Origin: Microglena sp. YARC
Taxonomy: Eukaryota; Chlorophyta; Chlorophyceae; Chlamydomonadales; Chlamydomonadaceae
DNA: 64,000 nt
Assembly (NCBI GenBank): GCA_022414725.1
Contig: CM039463.1
Coordinates: 35,977,261 to 36,041,260 of the forward strand
Direction: 5' to 3'
The stretch's first letter is position 1. Every line of letters begins with the position of its first letter. Shown here one piece after another: positions 46,557 through 59,718 of this stretch. The notes under the pieces are model-generated. The model did no database searches and was not told the DNA's origin. It was given only the letters and a program-made list of their open reading frames with translations. The translations under genes and the position numbers were made by a program.

Positions 46557-48200
46557 ATAAACCTTTGTCTACAAGTTATGGACGAAGTATACCGTATGTG
46601 TAATGTGTAGTTCATGATACCGGCATAGGCTGGTGATAGGTCGTGGACCGGCACCTCACGCTGATTTAAGGGCGCCTACTCCCTCGTTCTGAATCCGTCA
46701 CATCACATATAATCCTTCCAGTCTAAGACTAGTGCTGGGAGATCCACACTTCCAGGCGAAAATCCGTATTCAAAAGACAAAAAATTTGGCTGGGTGCGAT
46801 GTTTAACTAGATAAACCTATATGCAAGTACATACTGAATCTTCATAAAGGTACAATATGTCTGGTTTGCTAAGGTTGTTAACTGTTTCTTTCGAAGCTTC
46901 GGGCATTGACATCTGTGTAAATAACTGATAATTGTAAAGAATGAGATTCCGGATATATCCACAAATCGGCAGATTCACAAACCAGAGCCTCCGCGAGGAG
47001 GGAGGTGTCAGCGGGACTCAGTTATTAAAGCACTGAGACTGTGAAGGAAGGAGAGACGAAGGACGACTTACAGGGGACAAGACGAACCCTAGGAGAAGAA
47101 CAGCACCTCCAGAATGGAGTCGGGGTTTAGAGTAAGGCGTACAGCAATACGCCGGACAGCAATATGACAGGGAAGGCAACAGACAGCTATCGCTGACATA
47201 AGGGTACAATACCGTGAAGCTGTGAATGAGTTCACTAACAGGAGTAGACATTGCTTACTTATTGAATTCGTCCCCTGCTAGGATCGAGCCAAGGACCATG
47301 CAAAATATGTATGGTATTTTTACTTAGTGAAACCGTGTAAGAAGTAGCAAAGCTGTTGCTGAGAGAGGGGATTCGTTACATAAACTCAGCAAAGCATCCC
47401 CGAGACAGGACAGCAGCGCAGCCTGCCTAACGATCAAATTTTATTATAGGGAAAAAAGGAAGCATGAGGGGTTTTGAGGCACTCCCACAAACCTGAAAAA
47501 AATTAGGAACAGTCAAAAAAAGGAAACGATCTAGAGGCGGAAAGGGGAGGGGAAAGAGGACGAATGCAAAGGTAGTCAATCCAGAGCACCAAGTCCAACA
47601 AACGCAAGAGAGGAAGGCCGAACTAAAAAGAACTAAAGACCACCCAAAGGCATGCGCTATGATCCTATGAGCACCTTAATATGCAGCTATAATGCCCTGA
47701 AAGGAAAAAAGCAAAAGTCAACCCAACGCATCCATCTTGCAGAAAAGGACCCGAGTGAGGAAGGAGAGCGGAAAGGGGAGGGATGCCAAGGTCCCCTGCT
47801 AGGATCGAGCCAGGCCCGGGGCCTTCCAGTATTTATTTAAGAAGTAGTAAAGCTCTTGCTGAGGTCGTGTAAGAGTTCATCAATATGTGTACGCAGTGCT
47901 TTTTGTAGAGTGGGATAGCGAGCAACAGAATCGGCAGTTGGCGTTGTTCATTTGTCGATCGAAAAATTGTGTATGGGACGCAGGCAGGGGACCAAGGAGC
48001 GGGGGAACCCTGCCAGACGCTAAGCCCTGGGTGCAAGCCAGAAAAACGTGCACTCGCGAGTGGTGGCGTGGGCTCGCGAGCCTGGTCTTCGCTCCCCCTT
48101 AGCACCCTTAGGGCGCACCGCTTAGGGCGCCTCTTGGGTCCCGATCATACGCGGTATGTTTGCGGTTTAGCAAACACACACACTCACACACACCCCTCGA
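46557..48200. other. No gene seen; parts are inverted copies of 31.7-32.9 kb
   Basis: 47130-47440 matches 32515-32790 in reverse (TGTCAGCGATAGCTGTCTGT; ATGTAACGAATCC). CCCCTGCTAGGATCGAGCC occurs at 47272 and 47792. The rest shows no supportable exon. Confidence 0.5.
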
Positions 48201-48227
48201 TCGATCGATCGATCGCGATCTGGAGAC

Positions 48228-48558
48228 AAAACTGAGTCGGAAAAGAAAGTAGGAGAAGAAATGACACTTTCAGGGTTTCAGATTTTGACAGCTGTCAAGA
48301 ACCCTTTACTGCGTCCATTCAACCAATAAATGATTCCCATTTTATCCCGGTTCAGCAAATGGTTCAGTGGTTGATCATTTCGCTGGACGGAAGAAGGTGC
48401 TGGGTTCGAATTCTTGCAGCCCCCCCCCCCCCCCCCCCACCTCCTTCGATCGCGTGCGATCTGGAGACAAAACCTGAGTCGGAAAAGAAAGTAGGATGAC
48501 AAATGACACTTTCAGGGTTTCAGATTTTGACAGCTGTCAAGAACCCTATACTGCGTCC
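48228..48558. repeat. Tandem duplication of about 90 bp with a (CGAT)n start
   Basis: GAGACAAAAC through GACAGCTGTCAAGAACCCT occurs twice, 240 bp apart, each after CGATC-rich sequence. Confidence 0.85.
48355..48420 (+). repeat. tRNA-like sequence (possible SINE head)
   Basis: TGGTTCAGTGGTTGATC resembles a pol III A box and GGGTTCGAATTC a B box, 40 bp apart. Stems do not close into a tRNA, so this is at best a tRNA-derived relic. Confidence 0.3.
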
Positions 48559-48561
48559 ACA

Positions 48562-48828
48562 AAAATGCCTCGGGCACACCGTGTAGTAATAACTGCCGAA
48601 ATTGTAAAAAAAAGTACCGAATTTATCCAAAGGGGAGCACTCTCTGAGAATGAAGCTGACGATGCTTTTCTTCTGCCTCTGGCGCTTCAAGCACCAGTGG
48701 CCAAAGTGAGGTGCGGCCGGATGTCCCAATACTATGGGGATAACCCAAATGGCGCCAAGATGCGAGGCAGGGCAACAAAAAATATATGTTCCGAATCAAC
48801 AGAGGCTAGGAAGTTGGATTTTTTTTAA
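48562..48828 (+). CDS. Possible small ORF, 88 codons
   Basis: An ATG at 48564 opens a frame beginning MPRAHRVVITAEIVKKSTEF and ending in TAA at the start of a dispersed repeat. Composition is protein-like and there is no internal repeat. The 5' flank is a local duplicate (48470-48558 repeats 48228-48318). No family is recognised, and it may be chance. Confidence 0.2.
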   Translation, partial: KMPRAHRVVITAEIVKKSTEFIQRGALSENEADDAFLLPLALQAPVAKVRCGRMSQYYGDNPNGAKMRGRATKNICSESTEARKLDFF

Positions 48829-48831
48829 CAT

Positions 48832-49015
48832 GTGAAAGGACTTTCACCCCAGGAGGTGGGTCTCCCGAAACTTACCAGCGACCCGGAGGATTCAGTTCGA
48901 ATGGCGTTGCCCCTCCTACAATATGCCAAGTACCGGTAGGCGCAATTTGGGGTCGTCGGTGAGAGATACCAACCCTCGACCAAACGAACATTCACCACTA
49001 CTCCTGTTGATGGCA
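48832..49015 (+). repeat. Dispersed element (family G)
   Basis: Begins ATGTGAAAGGACTTTCACCC and has GGAGGTGGGTCTCCCG, AGGATTCAG and CGACCAAACGAA. Relatives are at 50795, 60078 and, inverted, 63090. Confidence 0.75.
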
Positions 49016-49326
49016 ACTCTGGCGAGGGACGGAAACAGGTATTCGGGGCAAACTTGTGGCAGCCTGGGCCGATTTTAGGTAGCTGACAGATCAGCGAAGA
49101 AGCCCGATTTCGCATATTATTTTAGCTCGCTGGTATTTCATCAGAGAATAACAGGAGGAAAACAAAATGTCACGCACGGACAGGAGGGCAAAAAAAGAAG
49201 TCTCCCGGTCGGGGTGGGTTGGTGGTGGTGGTGGGTGGTGGGTGGGTGGGTGGGGGGGGGGGGGTCTTGACTATCTCCCCACATTCGAAAGTGGTACCAA
49301 TAATTCGGAAATTATAATATCAACTA

Positions 49327-49743
49327 TCAGATTGTGCATGGCTTGTTCTGTAACAAATAATCTGACCCCAGGAACTTGCCTAGCCTAGCTGTAACCCAGC
49401 CCATTGCATAAAATAACTCAGTCGGCGATAGCGTACTTCGAATATAGTCACTTAGATGGATCGATTTAGTCCAGATTGCTAGATTCACAGCTGTCAATGG
49501 CTGGTAGGTCTTGATCGTATAATTCCTTCTTCCGTTTCGGACCCATAAAATAGTCCTTGTTAGATGGTTGGAGCGCGAAGGGGGAGGTACCCCGAATTAA
49601 GGTACTCCAAATGACTCCGGACCGGGATCACAAATTTCCTTCGCATCCCTGATCCCTAAACCACTTCCAGTAATAAACCCCAGACAGGCAATGCTGAACT
49701 TATTGCCTATTGACTCCTCCTGATCATACAGGAAATCAATCAT
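49327..49743 (-). pseudogene. Protein-like frame with one internal stop
   Basis: From an ATG at 49743 the minus strand reads 48 codons (starting MIDFLYDQEESIGNKF) to a TAA at 49597. The same frame then stays open another 89 codons (containing IKTYQPLTAVNLAIWTK) to a TGA at 49329. One stop in about 139 codons of ordinary base composition is unusual. The sequence is not repetitive. I recognise no family; it may be a degraded gene or an exon with a splice boundary near GGAGTACC. Confidence 0.3.
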
Positions 49744-50410
49744 ATCATAAAGCAATATCTAAATAGGTACATAAAGCAGAGTTGAGTCACAAATCCCAGA
49801 ATAAGCTAATACAGCTATGAAAAGCTGATTAAGCTAATTAAGCTGGTTGTGGTGTTAATCAGTTACAGTGCATATATTCAGTGTGGCCAGTTTACTAAGG
49901 TTGGATAAATACAGTTGGGTGATCAAGCATACAAAACAAAACTTTCAAGCGAAGTGCCCCTAGACTGTAAGAAGTGGTGTGTTTGCTAAAAAAACATGGA
50001 CTATGTGTTTTTGTTGTTGCGGATACGAGTTGTTTCGACTGATTCCCATCTCATATTTTGGTGCCCCCCCCCCCCCCCCCCCCCCCAAAAAAAAATATAT
50101 ATATATAATTGTTATTATATCTATGACAGTAAAGCTGTTTACCACCTTTTCAGCTGTTTACCACCTGTTAAGCTGTCAACCACCTTTTAAGCTGTTTACC
50201 ACCTTTTAAGCTGTTTACCACCTTTTAAGCTGTTTACCACCTGTTATCTTATTATGCCATGCAACTTTGCTACACAATCATACATGCTCAAAATGTGAAA
50301 CATCAGGAAGGGCTTCATATTGACCTTCATATTTACTGTCCCGTCCGAATTGTTTTGTGTTGTATTGTATCCCGCATTGTATTTTTATGCCGTATCCAAC
50401 ACCCCTGAAT

Positions 50411-50575
50411 GTATGTATGTTACAATCCAGGGGTAGGCCAAATAGGCTAAAGGGATTTGCCAATGTAAGGAAGGGCTTAAAAATAAAAAGGCCTGATGAA
50501 CTGAACCACAAACAATCATATTACCGACGGGGGGCCTGAGTTCGTGCTACAGTGATCATTTAATTATAACCCCTG
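50411..50575 (+). repeat. Dispersed element (family B), complete
   Basis: Preceded by (TATG)n. All blocks present, ending GTTCGTGCTACAGTGATCAT. Confidence 0.85.
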
Positions 50576-50599
50576 CTTTTAAGCCGCCTTTGAAAAAGT

Positions 50600-51260
50600 T
50601 AGTCATGATAATACCTAGATAATATAATTAATGTTATATTAATTATTATCCTATATTTATTCTTATATTTATGGGAATACCTAAAACCATTATACTTTCC
50701 GAATGTTTACCAGACACAATTTATTAGAAGCGTGAAGGCATCACACCTCCTCCATTGACGATTGGCAATTCTTACATAATTGTTAGGAGAGTTTTTTTGT
50801 CATGTAAGGAGTTTCACCCAAGGAGGGGGTCTTCTGACACAAACCAGGGGCACCGGGGGTTCAGGTGTCCACTCCTACATAACGAACATTCACCACTACC
50901 CCCACCATGGCAGGCAGGCTCCCTACCATGGTTGAAAAGGTGGAACCAAGGAGACATAACTATAACACTACCACCGGGGCAGAAATCCGACAGTACTTGC
51001 CTACAACGTTTGCTTGGTTTTAATGGATAGCCACACAATACCTCTCTCTGAACAACCCCCACCGGATTATCACCTAAGGTCCAGAGTAATGTCAAAAGCC
51101 ACCTGCCTGGTGCTGCGCAGGCTTTGACCCAAGGTGGACCCCCAAAGTGCGAGCGGAGCTACATTTCAAACGGCAAAGAGAACTACTCCGCCATAACCGA
51201 GCGTTTCTACCCTGGAAGGGATTCCGATGATCCGGATTTCGGAGCCACCTTTTGGTATCT
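50600..51260. other. No gene seen outside the dispersed repeat
   Basis: AT-rich to 50790, then the family G copy, then unique sequence without a splice-bounded frame. Confidence 0.4.
50795..50960 (+). repeat. Dispersed element (family G)
   Basis: GTAAGGAGTTTCACCCAAGG, TGACACAAACCAG and GGGGTTCAGG. The distal part diverges. Confidence 0.7.
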
Positions 51261-51261
51261 G

Positions 51262-51468
51262 TAAGTGAATCCGGGGGCGTTATATATGCTCCGGGGGGGC
51301 TCAGGCCAAGAACTGGTTATTTCAATTCCGATGTCTCCGTTAAGACCAAAAGCAAACGCAAAGTAATTTCCGAAGTTTACATCGTATTTTTCGCATCCTG
51401 CATGGTCTGTGGCGGAAAGCTTCCCGGAAGTTCCGAGGGTACAACGATTGTACGTAGGTGACTGCCGC
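51262..51468 (+). repeat. Dispersed repeat, inverted copy at 13036-13215
   Basis: Flanked by two copies of ATTTCGGAGCCACC (51237 and 51489), which could be a short direct duplication. Confidence 0.65.
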
Positions 51469-51639
51469 AAGCTCGGACGAATCCAGATTTCGGAGCCACC
51501 ATTTTGGTATCTTTAAAGTGAATATCTGCCTGATCTTGCCGTCGCAATCGTTTTGTTTGTGTTTAGTTTCTGTTTTGGCTTTGCCTAAGACTGTGCCCTG
51601 TGCCCTTATCCCATTGTCCCCTGGAACCCCCTGACGCGC

Positions 51640-54600
51640 CCCTGACCCCACCTGAACGCCCTGCTCCCCTTGACCCCCCTGACCTGACCTTTCACCTGAT
51701 CCCGCCGACCCCCCTGGCCCCCTGACCCCCTAAACCCAAATATCAATTTCCCCCTTAACCCATATCCCTTACCCCCCTATGCCCTGCCCCCCCCCCTCTT
51801 GCCCCCACCCCCCCCCCCCCCTCACCCCTCATCCTTCACCCCCACCCCTCTCACCCCTCACCCCCTCACCACACCACATCGCCTCACACCCCCTCACGCC
51901 CTCACCCACACCCTCACCCCTCACCCTGCACCCCTCACCTCACACCCTCACCCCTCACCCCTCACCCCTCACCCCTTCACCCTCACCCCCTCACACCCTC
52001 ACCGTTCAACGCCCTCACACCTACCCTCACCCGCGCCGCCTCACCCTCACCGAATCCGCACACCCGCACCCCGCACACCCCCTCTGACCCGCTCAGCCCT
52101 CACATCCTCACACCCTCAACCCCTCACACCCTCACACCCCGCCACACCTGTGTGTGTGTGTCTATCCCACAACCCCTCACACCCTCACACCCTCACAGCC
52201 CTTCACACCCGCAACCCCGGGCACACCACCCCTCACTCACCCACCCTACCATCCACCCACGCACCGCACCAAATACCACCACCACCACCCACCCCACGCA
52301 ACCACACCACCCCTGGCCACACCTCCTGACCACCCAACCTAGAGCCCACCACCCCTCACCCTCACCCCTCACCCCTCACCCCTCACCCCTCACCTCCCAG
52401 CAACCCTCACCCCTCAGCACCCTCCACCCTCACCCCCTCACACCTTACACCCTCACTCCCTCACTCCCGCCACCCCTCCCACCTCACTCCTCACCCCTCT
52501 CACCTCCTCCTCCCTCACCCCTCACATTGCCCTCCACCCTCATCCTCACCGCCCTCACCCTCCAACCTCACTCCCTCACCCCTTCACAACCTTCAATGCC
52601 CTCAAACGCCTGCACCCCTCACCCCTCACACTCACCCCACATCCCCTCACGCTCCACACCCCTCACCCTCACACCCTCACCCCTCACCCTCCCGTATGCG
52701 TCCTCACCCCTCACCCTCACGCCCTCACAGCCGCATACCCGCACAGGTCCGGCAGCCAACCCGCACACCGGGATCCCCGCATCCCGCACCTCACCCCCTC
52801 ACCCCTAGCCATCCCCTCACGCCCTCACCTCCTCACCGCCTCACCGCAGTCACGCCCCACAACGCCTCACCTCACCCCCTCACCCTCTACCCTCACCCCT
52901 CAAACACCCTCACGATCCTCACCGCCCTCCGCCTCAGCCCTCACCCCTCACGCCCTCACAACCTGCACCTCCCTGCACCCCTCAGATCCCTCACCCTCAA
53001 CCTCACTCCCTCACCCGCTTCACCCCTGCACTCCTACCTCATCCTCACATCCCTCACCCTCACTCCCTCATCGCCTCACCCCTCACCCTCACATCCCTCA
53101 CCTCACCCCTCACCCACACCCTCACCCCACACCCCTCACGCCTCACCTCCTCACCCCTCACCCTTCACCCTCACACCGGCAAATATAGGTCTATGATATT
53201 GCCGGCGAGCAGACACCGCAACCCGGTATCCTCGCACCCGCACCGCCGCGCCACCCGCACCCTCACCCCTCACCCCGCACCCCGCACGACCGCACACCGC
53301 ACCCCGCACGCCCGCACTCCCCTTCACCCCTCACCGCTGCCCTCACATCCTCACACACCTCACGTCCCCTCACCACCCGCTCAGCACCCCCACATGTCTG
53401 AGGTTTATCATGGTGTAGGCCCTCACACCGACTCACTCACCCTCCACATCCCTTCACACCCCGCACACGCCGCACACCAACCCCTTCATGCCAAGGCCAC
53501 CTGGCCATCCACCCCACCCAACCCAGCACCACCCCACCAACCACCCCCAGCCCGCACCACCACCACCCCGGGCCACCACCCCTGACCACCACCTCCTGAC
53601 CACCACCTACCGAGTTTCCCTCACCCTCACCCCTCACGAGCCCCCAAAACCTCACCCTTCACCCTCACTCCTCGACCCTTCAACACCCTTACCCCCTCAC
53701 ACCCTCACCCCTCACCCCTCACCTCACTCCTCACACCCTCACCCCTCACTACCCATCACCCGCTCTCGCCCCTCCCCCCTCCACCACCTCCCCCTCACCC
53801 CTCACACCCTCACCCCTCACCCTCCACTACCGTCCACTCCCTCACGCCCCTCACCTGCCCTGCACCTCGCTCACCCCCAACCACCTCACACACCAACAAC
53901 TCCGCCCACATCCCCTAACGCGCCCTGCAAACCCTCACACCATCACACACCTCACACTCACACCTTCACACCTCACGATGTTTGGCCTCACCCCTCACAC
54001 TCACACCTCACACCTCAACACCCTCACACCCTCCACCCCATCAACCCCCTCACCCCATCACCCCTCACACCTCACCCCCTCACCCTCTACCCCGCACGCC
54101 CGCACCCCGCCCCGCACCCGGACACCCACTCGCACCCCGGCAAGACCACGGAAACCGCCGCACTCCCTGCGATCCCTCACCCCTCACATCCTCACACACC
54201 TCACACCTCCCTCACACCCCACACCTTACACCCCCGACACCTCAGCAACACCCCACCACACCGCCCACACGCTCCCTCACGAACCCTCACCACCCCTTCA
54301 ACAGCCCTTTCACACCCGCACAATGTTGCAGCCTACCGCACGACCATCCCCGTTCACCACCCACGTCTACCATCGAACAACCACACACCAGCACCACCAC
54401 CCACCACCACTCGACCCCACCGGCCACCACCCCACGATCACCCTGGGCCACCCACTTTCTGACACACATCCTGACGCACCTACCCCTCCCACCACCCCTC
54501 ACGCCCTCTAACACCGTTGAGTCGTGCGTAGCCACACAACCCTCACCCTCACCCTCACCCCTCACCCTTCACCCTCACCCCTCACGCCTTCCCTCACCCC

Positions 54601-56900
54601 TCACCCCTCAACCCCTTCACACCCTCAACCTCATCCCCTCACCCTCATCCTCAACGACCTCACCCTCACCCTCTTCACGCCCCTCACCCCCTCGACGCCC
54701 ACGTCCTCCCCCTTCATCCCTCAACCCGTCACCCTTCACCCCTCACCCCTCACTCCCTCACCCCTCACCGCGCTCACCCCCTCACACCCCTCACCCTCAA
54801 ACGCGCCTGCAGCCCTCTACCCTCCCCCTCACGCGGACGCACCCCGCACCCCTGCACCCCTCAACCCCTCTCCCCTCAGCACTCGGAATGCCCGCTCGCC
54901 CCTCCACCGCACCCCGCACCCCCCACCCCCTCACCCCTCACCCCCTCACCTCACCCCTCACCCTCACCCCCTCACATCCTCGCACACCACTCACCTGCCC
55001 TCACACCGCCACTACCTTGATCTAGCCAGGCGCCCATATACACCTGCCACATCCCTCAAGCAACGCCCTAGCACGACCCCCACACCTCACACCCGTCACT
55101 ACCCTTTCACACCTCGCAAACGGGCGCTACACCACTCCCGCTTCAGCACCCCCTACCATCCACTCCCACTCACCATAAGTCACGCACCACAACCCACTCA
55201 CCAGCCCACCCCCACCTCACCACTCCTGGCCACCACACTGACCACCACTCTCCCCTGACCACACACTCCTCAACCACCACCGCCTCACCCCCTCACGCTC
55301 ACCCTCACCGCACTCCACCCCATCACCGCCCTCAAAGCCCTCAGCGCCTTACCCTTCCCCTACACCCCTCACCCCTCCAGACCCCTCACCCCTCACCCCT
55401 CTCCCCTTCATCCCCTCACGCCTCAACTGTGGCTCACCCTCACTCCCTCACCCCTCATCCGCTCACCCCTCACCCCCTCACCCCTCACCCCCACACATCT
55501 TCACAGCCCCACAGACTATAACAATCCCCACACACCCCACACACCCAACACCCACAGCCTCACAGTACCCTCACACCTCACAGCCCTCAGCACCCGACAC
55601 CTCACAACCGGCCACATAACCCTCACACCCTCACCACCCTCACACCTGCACCCGCTCCACCCCACCCACATGTCGGTCACCACACCTCACCGCCTCGACA
55701 ACCATGCAACACCCACCAACACCTCACCAACAACCAAGAACGCCCACCACACACCACCAACGCCCACGGCAACATCCCACCAACCCTACCACTCCCCACC
55801 ACCACCCACGCCACCACCAACCCACTACCCACCCACCACCCACCCACTACCCACCCACCACCGCACTACACCCACCCACCCACCACCGCCCACCCACACT
55901 AACACCGAGCACCACCACCCACTCACCCCTACTACCCACCACCACCCACACCACCGCCGCCCACACTCGCTGACCACCACCCTGAGCCACCACCACCTGC
56001 AGTCGTCCTCAGCCCCGTGTGCGCACGCCCTCATCCCACCACCCTGCACAACGTGAGACTGTCTCCCCTTCAGAATGTCTGAATGGGCCGACAGACGCAA
56101 CCTTCAACTGACTCACTCACCCACTATGCTCGAAGCGGGTCGGCGGTGTCAGCCTGTCTCTTCACTCTTGGCCTTGCCAGAGCTTAGAGTAACAGAGGCG
56201 TGGGGCGCAGACCATACGGCTCCGCACCGCCCTATGTCTTCACCCCTCTCATGACATCTCCCCTCACATTTACGACTGCAGCGCGAACTCCTGCCTCTAC
56301 GAGGAACCGATCACCCCTCACCCGCTCACCCCTACACCACCCTCACGCCCTCACCCGCCTCACCCCCACAGCTGTCCTCACCCTCACCCTCCCTCACGGA
56401 CCTCACCCCTCGCGGACCTCGCCCCGGCTCACCCCTCCACCCCTCATGCGCCCCTCACGCCCTCAGACACTCCGGTCAGCCGCCTAGCCCCTCATCCCCT
56501 CACGTCCAACCACAGATGTCTTCTCAAAAGTATGTGGGCATTTTTTGTAGTCTACTCTTTGCTACAAGTTGTGGTCGCGGGCGTAGGTAAGAAACACCTG
56601 ATAGCCTAGGGGATGGCGTTGAGAGAGCGTCCATGGGTTGTTTGTGGACCAAGAGTTGTCAAGTCGTGTAGTCTCGGTGGAATTCACGCGCTCCGTTCTA
56701 GGCTGTCGATATTGACGATCAGTAGGCGTCTGGTTAAGGCGTGCAGGTGAAGCCTCACCCTCACCCCTCCACCCCCTCAACGCGCCTTCACCCTCTCGAC
56801 CCCTCACGCCCTCACCCTCACCTCACAACCCTCACCCCACTCACCTCCCTCCACTCCCTCATCCCTCACCCTGTCACCCTCACCCCTCACCCCTCACTAC
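51640..56900. repeat. 5-kb strand-biased CCCTCAC satellite
   Basis: Irregular units of 6-9 bp (CCCTCACCCCTCAC) run with almost no G on this strand, interrupted by short CACCACC-rich patches and by a unique block near 56040-56280. The long open frames arise from the composition and are not genes. Confidence 0.95.
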
Positions 56901-56999
56901 CCTCACAGCGCCTCAATATTCCGTTCTTCATAATCGCCAATACTAGCACATTTGAAAACTAGCTAACGTGCAACAACCCGTACACTGAGTGGGCAAAGC

Positions 57000-57560
57000 C
57001 TTGCATCATGGTAAACTGAAATTGGTAACTGATCTACACTCATTGATGGAATGTTTTCTACAACATTGTTTGTCCCAGATTCTCTGTCATCCAGATTTGG
57101 CCAACTCGTGGGCCGGTGTGAACTTGTGAGTGCTATGCCTGCTCGGGCTATAGGCCTCAAAACCCCACTGCGCTGCCAGACCATCCCATCCCTCACTGCA
57201 CCTGGGCTGAGGGCTGCCGTGCTGTTTATTCACTCATAACGCTCAACTGCCATCTAGGCCGACGATGCACGGCTGGGCTGCCGTGCGATGTTTGGTGGCG
57301 ATTGTTGATGGCTTGGATTCCCGCAGGTCACTTTAGCTCGGGCATACGGTTCGGCCCGGGGAGGAGTGGTATACGTTGGCCCATGTAAATCCTCATGCTG
57401 CGATGGTATCTAGGCGAGATTAAATGGATGAAGAGAGATTAGACGGAAGGCAGCGCATAGATGGTTTGCAGAGCCCCCATCCACCCACTCCCACCACCCC
57501 CCCACCACTATACGCACCCAAGCACCACACCCACCACAACCCACCCAGACCATCACCACA
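57000..57560. other. Unique sequence before the gap, no gene supported
   Basis: Balanced composition after 56930. Both strands have short frames, and none has splice context I trust. Confidence 0.4.
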
Positions 57561-58560
57561 NNNNNNNNNNNNNNNNNNNNNNNNNNNNNNNNNNNNNNNN
57601 NNNNNNNNNNNNNNNNNNNNNNNNNNNNNNNNNNNNNNNNNNNNNNNNNNNNNNNNNNNNNNNNNNNNNNNNNNNNNNNNNNNNNNNNNNNNNNNNNNNN
57701 NNNNNNNNNNNNNNNNNNNNNNNNNNNNNNNNNNNNNNNNNNNNNNNNNNNNNNNNNNNNNNNNNNNNNNNNNNNNNNNNNNNNNNNNNNNNNNNNNNNN
57801 NNNNNNNNNNNNNNNNNNNNNNNNNNNNNNNNNNNNNNNNNNNNNNNNNNNNNNNNNNNNNNNNNNNNNNNNNNNNNNNNNNNNNNNNNNNNNNNNNNNN
57901 NNNNNNNNNNNNNNNNNNNNNNNNNNNNNNNNNNNNNNNNNNNNNNNNNNNNNNNNNNNNNNNNNNNNNNNNNNNNNNNNNNNNNNNNNNNNNNNNNNNN
58001 NNNNNNNNNNNNNNNNNNNNNNNNNNNNNNNNNNNNNNNNNNNNNNNNNNNNNNNNNNNNNNNNNNNNNNNNNNNNNNNNNNNNNNNNNNNNNNNNNNNN
58101 NNNNNNNNNNNNNNNNNNNNNNNNNNNNNNNNNNNNNNNNNNNNNNNNNNNNNNNNNNNNNNNNNNNNNNNNNNNNNNNNNNNNNNNNNNNNNNNNNNNN
58201 NNNNNNNNNNNNNNNNNNNNNNNNNNNNNNNNNNNNNNNNNNNNNNNNNNNNNNNNNNNNNNNNNNNNNNNNNNNNNNNNNNNNNNNNNNNNNNNNNNNN
58301 NNNNNNNNNNNNNNNNNNNNNNNNNNNNNNNNNNNNNNNNNNNNNNNNNNNNNNNNNNNNNNNNNNNNNNNNNNNNNNNNNNNNNNNNNNNNNNNNNNNN
58401 NNNNNNNNNNNNNNNNNNNNNNNNNNNNNNNNNNNNNNNNNNNNNNNNNNNNNNNNNNNNNNNNNNNNNNNNNNNNNNNNNNNNNNNNNNNNNNNNNNNN
58501 NNNNNNNNNNNNNNNNNNNNNNNNNNNNNNNNNNNNNNNNNNNNNNNNNNNNNNNNNNNN
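57561..58560. other. Assembly gap, 1,000 N
   Basis: Exactly 1,000 undetermined bases. Frames drawn across it are meaningless. Confidence 1.
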
Positions 58561-58829
58561 TGTTATATTATTGCTGATATCCTTCAGCAAAACAACATGT
58601 GGGGACGTGTGAGAGTATGGCTTGATGGCATGGTATGTGAGCCTAATCTATCGGCAGGCCACGCCCACGCTGGTCTCACAAGTAAGCCACACCACTCCAG
58701 CCATTATCTCGCAGGCTGCTAACCAATAACGGTATAAAGAGAAACGCGGTAGATAACGGTATTCTAGGGCAACCCCATGCATTTGTTGTACACCAGTATC
58801 ATCTGAATAGTAGCTTGCTTATTGTGGCA

Positions 58830-59135
58830 TGGGCAACTGTAATGATTAGTTTGTAACCATCTTTGAATATAGCCTTTTATGTGCATGCCGACCTGTGAAT
58901 GATCAGTATGTAACCATTGAATAGTAGCTTTGATTGTGCATGCGACTGTTATAAAGATCAGTTAACCATTTGAATAGTAGCTTGCTTTTATGTGGCATGC
59001 GACTGTAAATGATCAGTGTAACCATTTGAATAGTAGCTTTTATGTGGCATGCGACTGTAAATGATCAGTGTAACCATTTGAATAGTAGCTTTTATGTGGC
59101 GTGCGACTGTAAATGATCAGTGTAACCATTTGATG
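58830..59135. repeat. About 52-bp satellite, five to six copies
   Basis: TGTGGCATGCGACTGTAAAT and GATCAGTGTAACCATTTGAA. Earlier units carry small indels. Confidence 0.9.
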
Positions 59136-59418
59136 TTTCGATAGTCTACACAAAATAGTACCGATAGTAAAATCATTATAGTCTCATGCTAGTTTCATAG
59201 TTCCATTCATGTGCCACATATCGCCCAATCCAAATTTTTGTTTGGTCTTAACAATTCAGCGCTTGTGCTACTTAGCTTTGTTCAAACTGTCGTACAGAGA
59301 TAAGTGCACAAAACGTGCGAAAATCCTGGACTCTTAAACAAAAGTCCGATGTTGGCCAAGTGCAACTAAATACGCGACAGTGCAGCGACACACTGAAACT
59401 CACCCGAGCTGATCCATG

Positions 59419-59592
59419 TATGTATGTTGCCCCGTCCAGGGGTAGGCCCCCAATAAGGCTAATAAAGGGGACTTGCCCAACCGCTATAAGGAAGGCCGCA
59501 TTAACAAAAAAAGGCACTTATGAACGAACCCCAAACAATCGTATTGCCTACGGGGCCCTGAGTTCGTGCTACAGTGACCATTTAATTCTACA
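59419..59592 (+). repeat. Dispersed element (family B), complete
   Basis: Preceded by TGTATGTATG; slightly longer than the others through small insertions. Confidence 0.85.
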
Positions 59593-59649
59593 TTGATCCA
59601 TTTCGATTGAAGGTCCATTGCGCTGCAAAGTGTGCGAGAGGTCCCTGCG

Positions 59650-59678
59650 TATGACCAGAAGAGGGTCCGTTGCTTGAA
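59650..59678 (+). repeat. Fragment matching exon 3 start of the second gene
   Basis: ATGACCAGAAGAGGGTCCGT and TGCTTGAAC match the acceptor and first codons at 22383 (ATGACCAGGAGAGGGTCCGT, AGCTTGGAC). Confidence 0.5.
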
Positions 59679-59718
59679 CAGAACTAACGTTGGATATATT
59701 ATTGGTTGCGTCCCTCAG

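Noticed and set aside
51779..55258. Several long His/Pro/Ser/Thr frames up to about 350 codons
   Set aside because: Direct result of G-poor CCCTCAC repeats, which rarely make stops in any frame.
57424..58722. Frames of 345-432 codons across the gap
   Set aside because: Almost entirely unknown bases.
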